Source: an uncultured Spartobacteria bacterium | GTDB lineage: Bacteria; Verrucomicrobiota; Verrucomicrobiia; Chthoniobacterales; Terrimicrobiaceae | Direction of reading: 5' to 3' | Length of the DNA: 64,000 bases | NCBI GenBank assembly: GCA_937960895.1 | Contig: CALCJD010000115.1 | Coordinates: forward strand, 19,653 to 83,652 | Shown: positions 24,830-33,417 of the stretch, piece by piece | How the letters are laid out: every line of letters starts with the position of its first letter | Numbering within the stretch: the stretch's first letter is position 1 | Made by a program: the position numbers and the translations under genes | The notes under the pieces: model-generated | What the model saw: only the letters and a program-made list of their open reading frames with translations | The model's database searches: none | Told to the model about the DNA's origin: nothing

Positions 24830-25765
24830 ATGGACAAAAACGAGACGATTTATGTGGCCGGGCACCGCGGCATGGTGGGCAGCGCCATGGTGCGCAAGCT
24901 GCAGGCCGAAGGCTTCACCCACATTCTGACCCGCACCCGCGCCGAACTCGACCTTCTCGACCGCCAGGCGGTTCGCGCGTTTTTCGAAAAGGAACGCCCC
25001 GCCGTCGTCGTGGACGCCGCCGCCAAGGTGGGCGGAATCGTGGCCAACTCCGAACAGAAGGTCGCCTTCCTGCTTCAGAACACCACCATCCAAAACAACC
25101 TCATCGAAGCCGCCGCCGACTTCGGGACGCGCAAGCTTCTCTTTCTCGGCAGTTCCTGCATCTATCCCAAATTCGCCCCGCAGCCGATTCCGGAAAGCGC
25201 CCTGCTCACCGGTCCGCTCGAACCGACCAACGATGCATACGCCCTGGCGAAAATTTCCGGCATCAAGCTCTGCCAGGCCTACGCCGCCGAACAGGGGAAA
25301 AATTTCCTCTCGGGCATGCCCACCAATCTCTACGGGCCCAACGACAACTTCGACCTCCACACTTCGCACGTCCTGCCGGCGCTCATCCGCAAGGCCCACG
25401 AGGCGAAGCAGCGCGGCGACGCCTCCATCACCGTCTGGGGCACCGGCACGCCCCGCCGCGAGTTCCTGCATGTGGATGATCTCGCCGACGCCTGTTATTT
25501 CCTGCTCGAACACTACAATTCGCCCGAGGTGGTCAACATCGGCTGCGGGGAGGACATTTCGATCCGCGAGCTGGCGGAACTGGTCTGCGAGGTGGTGGGA
25601 TTCCGGGGCAAGCTGATCTTCGACACGTCGAAACCCGACGGCACCCCGCGCAAACTTCTCGACATGACAAAACTGTTCGGTCTCGGCTGGCGCCCGAAGA
25701 TCCCGCTGCGCGACGGGATCCGCCATGCCTACGAATGGTACCTCGCCTCCGGCAAGGCGGCCTAG
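24830..25765 (+). CDS. fcl: GDP-L-fucose synthase (epimerase/reductase)
   Basis: It converts GDP-4-keto-6-deoxymannose to GDP-L-fucose for surface glycans. The 311-residue SDR enzyme has the NADP loop GHRGMVGSAM, the catalytic serine in GSSCIYPKFAPQPIPES and the tyrosine/lysine pair in YALAKISGIKLCQAY, plus NLYGPNDNFD. The ATG at 24830 is chosen because MDKNETIYVAGH is the normal N-terminus. The upstream partner gmd is not present here. Confidence 0.96.
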   Translation: MDKNETIYVAGHRGMVGSAMVRKLQAEGFTHILTRTRAELDLLDRQAVRAFFEKERPAVVVDAAAKVGGIVANSEQKVAFLLQNTTIQNNLIEAAADFGTRKLLFLGSSCIYPKFAPQPIPESALLTGPLEPTNDAYALAKISGIKLCQAYAAEQGKNFLSGMPTNLYGPNDNFDLHTSHVLPALIRKAHEAKQRGDASITVWGTGTPRREFLHVDDLADACYFLLEHYNSPEVVNIGCGEDISIRELAELVCEVVGFRGKLIFDTSKPDGTPRKLLDMTKLFGLGWRPKIPLRDGIRHAYEWYLASGKAA

Positions 25766-26140
25766 AAAGCAGCGCCTGAAGCGCGCGCCCGCTCAAAGCC
25801 CCGTTTCTTAATCCGGGACGGCCCGCCATTCGTGCGGAATGTCCCGCATGATCAGGGCGTGGCCCCAACGTGGGGAATCCCGGCGGGAAACGCCCCGGAT
25901 CGGAAAACCACGACGGGGTGACGGACCGGACAGCCGGCGGGAACAGTTTTTGCACCGCGGCGGGACCGGCGCGAAAATTGACCCGCATCCTCCGGCGGAT
26001 GCCCCCCTTGATCACCGGCAGCCGTCTGCGCAGGCTCATGGAGGATTCCCAACGCCGGCCGCCGGTTCCCCCCCAATCCTCCCTCGTTCCACGCCGGTGA
26101 TTGCGGGAAAGCCGAAATTCGCTAGTGTGCGCTGCTGTCC
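25766..26140. other. 375-bp intergenic gap between fcl and mnmG
   Basis: I see no credible coding frame here; the short frames lack family features. The DNA is GC-rich with several small inverted repeats, none followed by a T-run. A weak promoter-like pair (TTGCGG 26101-26106, TAGTGT 26123-26128, 16-base spacer) precedes mnmG and is the only likely signal. Confidence 0.5.
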
Positions 26141-28039
26141 ATGAGCGACTTCGATTATCCCAAGCCCTACGATGTGATCGTCATCGGCGCCGGCCACGCC
26201 GGCATCGAGGCGGCAATGGCGGCTTCGCGTCTGGGCTGCGAGACGCTGTTGCTCACGCAGAATGCCGACACCGTCGGCCAGATGTCGTGCAATCCGGCCA
26301 TCGGCGGACTCGCCAAGGGACACATGGTGCGGGAAATCGACGCCCTCGGCGGCATCATGGGCCTCAACACCGACGCCACCGGCATCCAATTCCGCATGCT
26401 CAATGCCCGCAAGGGACCGAGCGTCCGCGCCCCGCGCGCGCAGTGCGACAAGAAGGCCTACCAGTTCCGTCTCAAACACGTTCTGGAACGCCAGCCCCGC
26501 CTCGATCTCAAACAGGGCAATGTCACCCGCCTCTTTGTCGAAAACGACGCGGTGGCCGGCATCGAAACCAATCTGGGCCTGCGTTTCCGCGGACGCGCCG
26601 TGGTGGTGACCACGGGGACCTTCATGCGCGGACTCCTCCATGTCGGCCTGAAAAACCAGACCGGCGGCCGCATGGGCGACACCGTCTCGACCTTCAGCGA
26701 CTGCCTGCGCGAACTCGGCTTCGAGGTCGGGCGCTTCAAGACCGGCACACCCTGCCGGCTGCTCGCCAAGAGCATCGATTTTTCCCAATGCGAACGCCAG
26801 GACGGCGACGAGCCGCCGCCGCTCTTCAGTTATCTCGCCGACACCATCGTCCCCGGCGAGGATGAGATCTTCACGCTCAACGGCTGGCGGGACGGTGCCT
26901 TCCGCGTGCGCCAGATTCCGTGCTGGATCACCCACACCAACGGGAAGACCCACGAAATCATCCGCGCCAATCTCGACAAGTCCCCGCTCTACGCCGGCGT
27001 GATCGAAGGGGTGGGTCCCCGCTACTGTCCCAGCATCGAGGACAAGGTCGTCAAGTTTGCCGAGAAAACCTCCCACCAGCTCTTTCTTGAACCGGAGGGA
27101 CGCCAGACCGAGGAGATCTACGTCAACGGTGTTTCCACCAGTCTGCCCTTTGAGGTGCAGTATCGCTTCATCCGCAGCGTGCGGGGACTCGAAAACGCCG
27201 AGATCCTGCGGCCGGGCTACGCCGTCGAATACGATTATTGTCCGCCCACCCAGCTGCACTCCACGCTCGAGACCAAGCGTGTGTCGGGCCTTTATTTTGC
27301 CGGACAGATCAACGGCACCTCCGGCTACGAGGAGGCCGCCGCCCAAGGGCTCATCGCCGGCGCCAACGCCGCGCTCAAGCTGCTCGGCAAACCCGCCTTC
27401 ACCCTCGCGCGCCACGAGGCCTACATCGGCGTCCTCATCGACGACCTCGTCACCCGCGGCACGCCGGAGCCGTACCGGATGTTCACGAGCCGCGCGGAAT
27501 ACCGCCTGCTCCTGCGGCAGGACAACGCCGACCTGCGCCTCACCGGACGCGCCATCGAGGCCGGATTGGTCTGTCCGCTGCGCCGCGCGCGTCATGAGGA
27601 AAAGATCCGGCAGATCGACGCCCTCAAGGCCCTTGCGGCCACCACGCGCTACGACGGCACCCTGCTGGCCACCTGGCTCAAACGTCCGGAAAACCTGCCG
27701 TCCCACCTGCCCGCGGAGCTCTACGGGCAATACCCGCCGGCCATCTGGGACCTCGTCGAGACCGACCTCAAATACGAAGGCTACATCCGCCGCGAGGAGG
27801 AACGCATCGCACGCACCTCGCGTCAGGAAAACCGTCCCATTCCGGACTGGGTGGACTACACCCGGATCACCGGCCTGCGCGCCGAGGCCGTGCAAAAGCT
27901 CGGCAAAGTCCGTCCCGAGACCCTCGGCCAGGCCGCCCGCATCAGCGGCGTCACCCCGGCCGATGTCGCCCTGCTCAGCATCTGGGTCGCCCGCGGCAAC
28001 CCCGATTCCTGCTCCGTGGAAGATCAGCCTCCGGCCTGA
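26141..28039 (+). CDS. mnmG: tRNA uridine-5-carboxymethylaminomethyl modification enzyme MnmG (GidA)
   Basis: With MnmE it installs the cmnm5 group on U34 of certain tRNAs. The 632 residues include the FAD motif VIGAGHAGIEAA, the MnmG signature SCNPAIGGLAKGHMVREID, the second signature GPRYCPSIEDKVVKF, LYFAGQINGTSGYEEAAAQG and a C-terminal helical part (ARISGVTPADVALL). Length is close to the family norm of about 620-630. No ribosome site is visible. mnmE is not adjacent. Confidence 0.97.
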   Translation: MSDFDYPKPYDVIVIGAGHAGIEAAMAASRLGCETLLLTQNADTVGQMSCNPAIGGLAKGHMVREIDALGGIMGLNTDATGIQFRMLNARKGPSVRAPRAQCDKKAYQFRLKHVLERQPRLDLKQGNVTRLFVENDAVAGIETNLGLRFRGRAVVVTTGTFMRGLLHVGLKNQTGGRMGDTVSTFSDCLRELGFEVGRFKTGTPCRLLAKSIDFSQCERQDGDEPPPLFSYLADTIVPGEDEIFTLNGWRDGAFRVRQIPCWITHTNGKTHEIIRANLDKSPLYAGVIEGVGPRYCPSIEDKVVKFAEKTSHQLFLEPEGRQTEEIYVNGVSTSLPFEVQYRFIRSVRGLENAEILRPGYAVEYDYCPPTQLHSTLETKRVSGLYFAGQINGTSGYEEAAAQGLIAGANAALKLLGKPAFTLARHEAYIGVLIDDLVTRGTPEPYRMFTSRAEYRLLLRQDNADLRLTGRAIEAGLVCPLRRARHEEKIRQIDALKALAATTRYDGTLLATWLKRPENLPSHLPAELYGQYPPAIWDLVETDLKYEGYIRREEERIARTSRQENRPIPDWVDYTRITGLRAEAVQKLGKVRPETLGQAARISGVTPADVALLSIWVARGNPDSCSVEDQPPA

Positions 28040-28180
28040 CCCCGGCTTCAAAAATCTCCCGTTCCAAGCCACGGATTCGTCCACCTCCCCCGGCCCTTCG
28101 AGCCTGGCTATGGGATTGGCGCTCTGCCGCGGCCGCGGGACCGGAGTCCCCCCGAACATCGGTCCCAACCCGAGCGGGCT

Positions 28181-28843
28181 CTACTCCGCAATTTGGCCGT
28201 CCTCGATGCGCAGCAGCCGGTCGCCGCGTCGGGCGAGTTGTTCGTCGTGCGTTACAACGAGGAGGGTCCGCTTGTCCTCGCGGGCCACACCGAGGAGCAG
28301 CTCAATGATGGAGCCGCCGGTGTGACTGTCGAGGTTGCCGGTGGGTTCGTCGGCGAAAAGAATGCCGGGATCGTTGATGAGCGAGCGCGCGATGGCCACC
28401 CGTTGCTGCTCGCCGCCGCTCAATTCCGACGGCAGATGGTGCAGACGGTCCTTGAGCCCGACCCGCTCGAGCAGGGCTTCGGCCTGGGCCTGGGCGGAGC
28501 GTCCGCCCATCATTGCGGGCAAAACCACATTCTCCAGGGCGGTAAGCTCCGGCAGGAGGAAGTAGGATTGGAAAATGAATCCCATCCGCCTGTTGCGCAG
28601 GACGGCCAGGCGGTCCGGCGGCATGGCATAGATGTCGGTGTCCTCAAAAAACACCTTCCCGGCCTCGGGCCGTTCCAGTCCGGCGATCGTGTAGAGGAGG
28701 GTGGTTTTTCCCGCCCCGGAGGCGCCGCAGAAAAAGACGGTCTCGCCTTTTTTGATCTCCAGCGAGATGCCGCGCAGCACATCGATGCGCGACTTGCCGA
28801 TTTGGAAGGATCGTTTCAGATCGATGGCCGTGAGATGGAACAT
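28181..28843 (-). CDS. lolD: LolD-type ABC transporter ATP-binding protein
   Basis: A 220-residue ATPase with Walker A CGASGAGKTTLL, Q-loop FIFQSYFLLPELTALENV, signature LSGGEQQRVAIARSL, Walker B ILFADEPTGNLD and a final histidine in VVTHDEQLA. The sequence is typical of the LolD/MacB group, which powers lipoprotein release to the outer membrane or efflux. The partner permease (LolC/E) is not adjacent, so the exact function is open. Confidence 0.85.
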   Translation of the reverse strand: MFHLTAIDLKRSFQIGKSRIDVLRGISLEIKKGETVFFCGASGAGKTTLLYTIAGLERPEAGKVFFEDTDIYAMPPDRLAVLRNRRMGFIFQSYFLLPELTALENVVLPAMMGGRSAQAQAEALLERVGLKDRLHHLPSELSGGEQQRVAIARSLINDPGILFADEPTGNLDSHTGGSIIELLLGVAREDKRTLLVVTHDEQLARRGDRLLRIEDGQIAE

Positions 28844-28955
28844 GGAGCGGGGCAGTTAAGCGCAAATCGGGCCGGGAATCCACCGGGAAGGTTTTTCCTC
28901 CGGCATTGATCTTCCCGCCGGATGCGGTCATCCTTGGGCTCTCCTCATTCCCCCG

Positions 28956-29552
28956 ATGAAATTTTTCCTCACCCTGTGGTGCGTGCTGCCGCTTCTGGCC
29001 TGGGCGCGCGTCGGACCGGATCTTTCCGCCGGGGTCGACGTGGAGTTCTTCACCAAGCTGCGCAGGGATTATGCGAAGGCGCCGGGAACGAAATTTTTCC
29101 CGACATGGGACCTGGATCCGGACCACCAAAACCTCGTCGACGCCTATCGGAAGCGCGACGTGGACGAGGTGCTGAAACTGGCCGATTCGTGGTTGAAAAA
29201 ATGTCCCGTCGACGCGGAGACCCATCTGCGGGTGGCGATGTGTTTCAAGGAAAAGGGCGACCTGCCGAGCTACACCTATCACCTCGGGGTGTTTTACGGA
29301 CTGCTGCAATCCCTCACGTCCTCCGGTGACGGACTGACCCCGCAGACGGCCTTTGTCGTGATCTCCGTCGCGGAGGAATACGCCTTGCTGCGGGAAATCG
29401 GCGCCAAGGTGGAAAGACAAAGTCTTCTTGCCGAGGGACCCTGCGACCGGATGGACGTCTCCCGCGCCCAGGGTCGGGTGAAGTCCACATACTATTTCAA
29501 TGTCGCCATTCCCTTTGAAGCCACGAAGAAAGCCCTGGGCGGCAAAGAATAA
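28956..29552 (+). CDS. Exported DUF4919-like protein
   Basis: A 198-residue protein with an N-terminal signal (FFLTLWCVLPLLAWA). The body has a TPR-like helical half (VDEVLKLADSWLKKCPVDAETHL) and a conserved-looking block SGDGLTPQTAFVVISVAEEYALL, followed by a final beta-rich YYFNVAIPFE. The pattern recalls DUF4919, for which no function is known. It is separated by 71 bases from the lysine-rich gene downstream. Confidence 0.65.
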   Translation: MKFFLTLWCVLPLLAWARVGPDLSAGVDVEFFTKLRRDYAKAPGTKFFPTWDLDPDHQNLVDAYRKRDVDEVLKLADSWLKKCPVDAETHLRVAMCFKEKGDLPSYTYHLGVFYGLLQSLTSSGDGLTPQTAFVVISVAEEYALLREIGAKVERQSLLAEGPCDRMDVSRAQGRVKSTYYFNVAIPFEATKKALGGKE

Positions 29553-29623
29553 GAAAATCCGCGCCCGTTTGCCCCGCGCGCACTGTTGATCTTGAGTTCC
29601 CCATTTGTTAGCCAATTCGCTTC

Positions 29624-30124
29624 ATGAAACCGTTCCTCGTCACCCTCTTTGTTTCCCTCGCCCTGGTCGGTGCCCATGCCGAATCCGCCGTGCAAAAAGT
29701 CGAGCAAGGCGTGGAGAATGCCGCAAAAAAAACGGAGGCCGCCGTGAAGAAGGCGGTCAAGAAAACCGGGGAGGCCATTGACACGGGGATCAAGGCCACG
29801 GAGAAGGCCGCCAAAAAGACGGGCAACGCCCTAAAGACCGGCACCGAGGATGCGGTCCGGGCCACGGAAAACGCGGCGAAGAAGACCGCAAAACGCACCA
29901 AGAAGGCCGCCGATGATGTGGCGGATTCCGAGCTCTACAAAAAGATTGAGGCCGAGTTGAAGAAACCCTTCAGCCCGGAACAGAAGGCGAAATACGCCGA
30001 AGCCTGGCAGGCCGCCCAGGAAAAGGCCCGCGCCGTCGAAAAGGAATTCGCAGACAAGATTTCCGAAATCACCGGCCTCGGCAAACGCAAGTCGAAGCAG
30101 ATCGTCAGCGAGCACGGACTGTAG
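29624..30124 (+). CDS. Exported lysine/alanine-rich protein, histone-H1-like
   Basis: A 166-residue product with a signal peptide (FLVTLFVSLALVGAHA). A region (~20-105) of tandem AKKTxxAxKKA-like repeats is rich in K, A and T, like histone H1 tails or amphipathic LEA helices. A helical C-terminus follows (PEQKAKYAEAWQAAQEK, ADKISEITGLGKRKS). With an export signal it may act in the periplasm, or the leader may be misread. I know no specific family. A GC-rich hairpin follows the stop. Confidence 0.62.
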   Translation: MKPFLVTLFVSLALVGAHAESAVQKVEQGVENAAKKTEAAVKKAVKKTGEAIDTGIKATEKAAKKTGNALKTGTEDAVRATENAAKKTAKRTKKAADDVADSELYKKIEAELKKPFSPEQKAKYAEAWQAAQEKARAVEKEFADKISEITGLGKRKSKQIVSEHGL

Positions 30125-30131
30125 CCGCCCG

Positions 30132-30148
30132 CCCGCCCGCGGGGCGGG
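30132..30148. terminator. GC hairpin between convergent genes
   Basis: CCCGCCC-GCG-GGGCGGG forms a 7-bp stem eight bases after the stop of the lysine-rich gene. There is no T-run, so it would be a weak or Rho-assisted end, or only a 3' stabiliser. Confidence 0.35.
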
Positions 30149-30215
30149 AGGAGAAAAGGGGGATGCCCGGCGCTCCCTGATGGGGGGCGCCAAAGGCGCG
30201 CAACCCCCTTGGTTC

Positions 30216-33188
30216 CTAATTTTCCACCAGGCGCGCCCGGCCCCAGGCGCCGCGGTCCTTCGAATTTTTGGAGGTTCCGTTCCAGACAAGCTGCTGGTGA
30301 CGGGAGTGTCCGTCATCGCTGTTGTCGATGGCGACATCAAAGAGCAGTTCCATGCCCGCCTTGGGGGTGATGCCGAGCACCTTCCACGGCAGGGTGGCCG
30401 CCAGGGTGTAGCCGTCGCCGGAGACCTCCGGCAAAACGAGGATCGCGCACTGCCCGGAAAGGTCGGGGTGATCGCACACATGCACCTTGGGTTCCCGGCC
30501 GGCCCCGAGGAAAATCTGGCGGTCGCTGTACATCATGGAGCCGCCGGTCTCGAGGTCCCGGGCGCCGATGAACAACTCGACGCCGTCGGCATTCCAGAGG
30601 GAGGAGGGTTTGTGGTTGTTCCGTTGGGGGGTGGGATCCTTGACGTGAATGAGGAAATACAGGTTTTCATCATCCCAGCACAGGCGGTAATCGCCGCGGA
30701 GTTTGCTGTTGGGTTTGCCGATCACGACCCGGCTGGACTCGATGGGCTCGGCGGGACGGCCCGGCCAGTTGGTCGTGCTGCCGTCCATCTTCATCCCCGG
30801 CAGCGCCCTTGGAATGGCCACCACCTTGCGGGATCTCCCGGCGGCGCCGTGGAAGCGCGGATCGTCAAAACGGAACGGCTCCCTGCGGCCCAGCATCACG
30901 TCATAGATGCGGGCATGGCTTTCCGCCGCCGCCCGCACCAGCGGCTTGTAGGGACGGTCGGTGACGTCCACCAGACCGGTGTTGTTGCCCTCGCCGTGGT
31001 ACCCCTCAAAAAACCGTCCGGTGATCGATTGGTCCGCGTAGATGAACCATTGTGAGCCGATCACAAAGGGCAGGGCGGCCGCCTGCTCGACATAATTGCG
31101 ATAGGCCGCGGCCCGTTCCTCCTGGTTCGCCACTTCCTTCCCGCCGCCCAGTCCGGTGTCCATCGCCCCGAAAAACCATTCGCTCAGCAAAATCGGTTTG
31201 CCGCCGCTCCATTCACTGGCCCGCTGCAGGAAATCCTTTTCGATGGCGTAGGAATAATAGTTGATGCTGACGACATCGGTGTATTTGCCGGCGATGCGCA
31301 CCGCCGTCTCGTTGTTCGTCGTGCCGGGGGTCATGCGGCTTCCGATGAGCAGGTGGTTCGGATCGTATTTGCGGAAAAGCCGCTCCACCATCGAGAAGTA
31401 GGTCTCGAGATACAGCTCGTAAAATTCCTGCATGTCCGCCGCGGCCGCGTCGGTGCGAATGAAGAGCGGTTCCTCCTTCAGTTCGTCGAAATCTCCGAAC
31501 GGTTTGGCCGGATTCCACGCGGCGTTGAAGGCGGCGATGTCCCGGTATTTTTCCCGGAGGAGCTGCACCAGGCGCCCTTTGGCGGCCACCTTGCTGGCCT
31601 TGTAGGTGGCGATCTTTTTCGGCAGTTCCTCGAAATGCTGCTCGTTGCCGTAGAAGTACCCGATGAGGAGCGGGTCGTTGGCGCGGGGGGCGATGCGGGC
31701 GGCAAATTTTTTGTCCAGCGCCTCCTCGGTGCCCGGCACGAACGGGTCCAGCAACTCGGCGGCGCCGATGCGTTCCGGGAGGGTGACCACGCCGTCACCC
31801 TTGCCGAGCGGCAGGAAGGCGACATTGGGAAACTGCGCATCCTTCATGGTCTGCGTGTTCGCGGAAAAGGCCCCGGCGCTGTTGAATCCCCAAAGGCGCA
31901 GCCGCTTCACCACCTGGCCGGTCCATTCCTCAAGGTTGAACGGCCGGTCGAACTTCCGGATCCAGTTGGCGGCATAAAACGAAAAGTTCCCCCAGTCCGG
32001 GCGCTGATCGCGCCACGCCGTCAGGAAGCGCGGATCCTTTTTCGGCAGCCATTCGTAAATCTTCTCGCGCCCGGCCACACGGGTGCAGTCATCGGTGCTC
32101 GCAATGCCGCACACCCCCAGCTGGAAAAACGCATTGCCCTCCGGCGTCACCAGCATCCACCGCCCGCCGGCCTGTTCGACGTGGAAAAACCCGGTTTTCC
32201 GCAAGCCGAGCGCCGCCCCGGATCCCTTCAGTCCGCCATAGGCATCAAGGGCGGGATTGGGTTGGACCGCGGCCAGTTCGGCTTCCTGACTGGCCGCATC
32301 GGCGCGAAGTTCCCCGTCGCTTTTCACCTTGCCCGGATAGTCGATCCGCGCGCTCTGACCATACCGGTCGACCAGAAACTCCTCCGCTTCCGCGGTCCGC
32401 GGCACGCGGGCAACCTCCAGATCCTCCACCCGGACCTTCAGGGTGTTCACGCCGGATTGGTCGGCGAAATTGAAATAATAGAGGTGCACAAAGATGTTCC
32501 AGTTGAACACCCGATTGTCCTGCACCTGCTGGTAATTGCCGGGCAGATGGAAACGCAGTCCGGCGCCGGACGGGTCCATCACGCTGAAGCTCTCCGCCCA
32601 GCCGTCGGCGACAATCTGTTTGTCCTTCGTCCTCGGAAAGGTCACAGGCTCCCTGGACCCCAAAACAAAGCGGCCTTCGCCGGCCAGCCGGATGGGAAGG
32701 TGCGTGGAAAAGATCAGCCCTTTGGCTTCGGCGGGAAGGTCCGACACGGTGATCGCCACCTGCCGGGCGCCGTCGGGTTTCATCTCAAGTTTTGCCCCGC
32801 TCGGATACCGGGCGGTCAGCACGCCGTCCTTCACCTCCACCACCGGCTTTTCGCCGCGATAATCCTTTTCCTTCAGACGAAGACCCGGCACCGGAAAAAC
32901 GATTTTGCCCATCGTCCCCCCGTCAATCTCCCAACCGGCCTCCGTAAGGGACGCGGTCGGGGCGCCCTTCGCCGACCAGCCCAGACACAACACGCCGGCC
33001 AACCAAAGCGTGCGGAAAAAAACGGACAGCCGAATCCCGCGCAGGGAGCGGTGTGAGGAGTTCTTGGTATCGGTGTCTCGACGACCCTCCCGGTTGGCGC
33101 GGGCGCCATTGACCAAACGGCCGCCAGGCCGCAAAGCCCGCGAGGAGAAGGAAGAGATCAGCGACGGGATGTTCATAGGGAAAGACAT
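30216..33188 (-). CDS. Glycoside hydrolase (GH50/agarase-like, clan GH-A) with C-terminal CBM9-like domain
   Basis: About 990 residues from the ATG at 33188. A hydrophobic export segment (FFRTLWLAGVLCLGWSAKG) lies near residue 53, so the real start may be nearer to it. A beta-rich N-domain is followed by the catalytic part: MLVTPEGNAFFQLGVCGI, KRLRLWGFNSAGAFS, the acid/base glutamate in GYFYGNEQ and the nucleophile in PILLSEWFFG, the clan GH-A layout. The C-terminus (RLCWDDENLYFLIHVKD, WNADGVELFIG, LLFDVAIDN) resembles CBM9. It probably degrades a galactose-based algal or plant polysaccharide. No sulfatase or transporter is adjacent. Confidence 0.8.
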   Translation of the reverse strand: MSFPMNIPSLISSFSSRALRPGGRLVNGARANREGRRDTDTKNSSHRSLRGIRLSVFFRTLWLAGVLCLGWSAKGAPTASLTEAGWEIDGGTMGKIVFPVPGLRLKEKDYRGEKPVVEVKDGVLTARYPSGAKLEMKPDGARQVAITVSDLPAEAKGLIFSTHLPIRLAGEGRFVLGSREPVTFPRTKDKQIVADGWAESFSVMDPSGAGLRFHLPGNYQQVQDNRVFNWNIFVHLYYFNFADQSGVNTLKVRVEDLEVARVPRTAEAEEFLVDRYGQSARIDYPGKVKSDGELRADAASQEAELAAVQPNPALDAYGGLKGSGAALGLRKTGFFHVEQAGGRWMLVTPEGNAFFQLGVCGIASTDDCTRVAGREKIYEWLPKKDPRFLTAWRDQRPDWGNFSFYAANWIRKFDRPFNLEEWTGQVVKRLRLWGFNSAGAFSANTQTMKDAQFPNVAFLPLGKGDGVVTLPERIGAAELLDPFVPGTEEALDKKFAARIAPRANDPLLIGYFYGNEQHFEELPKKIATYKASKVAAKGRLVQLLREKYRDIAAFNAAWNPAKPFGDFDELKEEPLFIRTDAAAADMQEFYELYLETYFSMVERLFRKYDPNHLLIGSRMTPGTTNNETAVRIAGKYTDVVSINYYSYAIEKDFLQRASEWSGGKPILLSEWFFGAMDTGLGGGKEVANQEERAAAYRNYVEQAAALPFVIGSQWFIYADQSITGRFFEGYHGEGNNTGLVDVTDRPYKPLVRAAAESHARIYDVMLGRREPFRFDDPRFHGAAGRSRKVVAIPRALPGMKMDGSTTNWPGRPAEPIESSRVVIGKPNSKLRGDYRLCWDDENLYFLIHVKDPTPQRNNHKPSSLWNADGVELFIGARDLETGGSMMYSDRQIFLGAGREPKVHVCDHPDLSGQCAILVLPEVSGDGYTLAATLPWKVLGITPKAGMELLFDVAIDNSDDGHSRHQQLVWNGTSKNSKDRGAWGRARLVEN

Positions 33189-33417
33189 TGAGGTTAACCC
33201 GCGCGGGCGGCTTTCGAAATATGCAGTTCGTGCAAAATCCGAGACTTCTTGCTTTTTGGCGCCGCCCGCCGGCGGAGCGGGAGGGAAAGTGAAGGCGAGT
33301 GTGAAAGGGGGGATGGCACACCGCCCCGGATTTTCGGCCCGGACTTTCATTGCGACAATCCTCCGTAGGGGACGCCGTGAGGAGTCCCGGACCATGCACG
33401 GGCGGGAAGCAAAGGAC

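Noticed and set aside
26036..28168. A 710-codon frame antisense to mnmG
   Set aside because: mnmG is unmistakable and the antisense product shows no domain.
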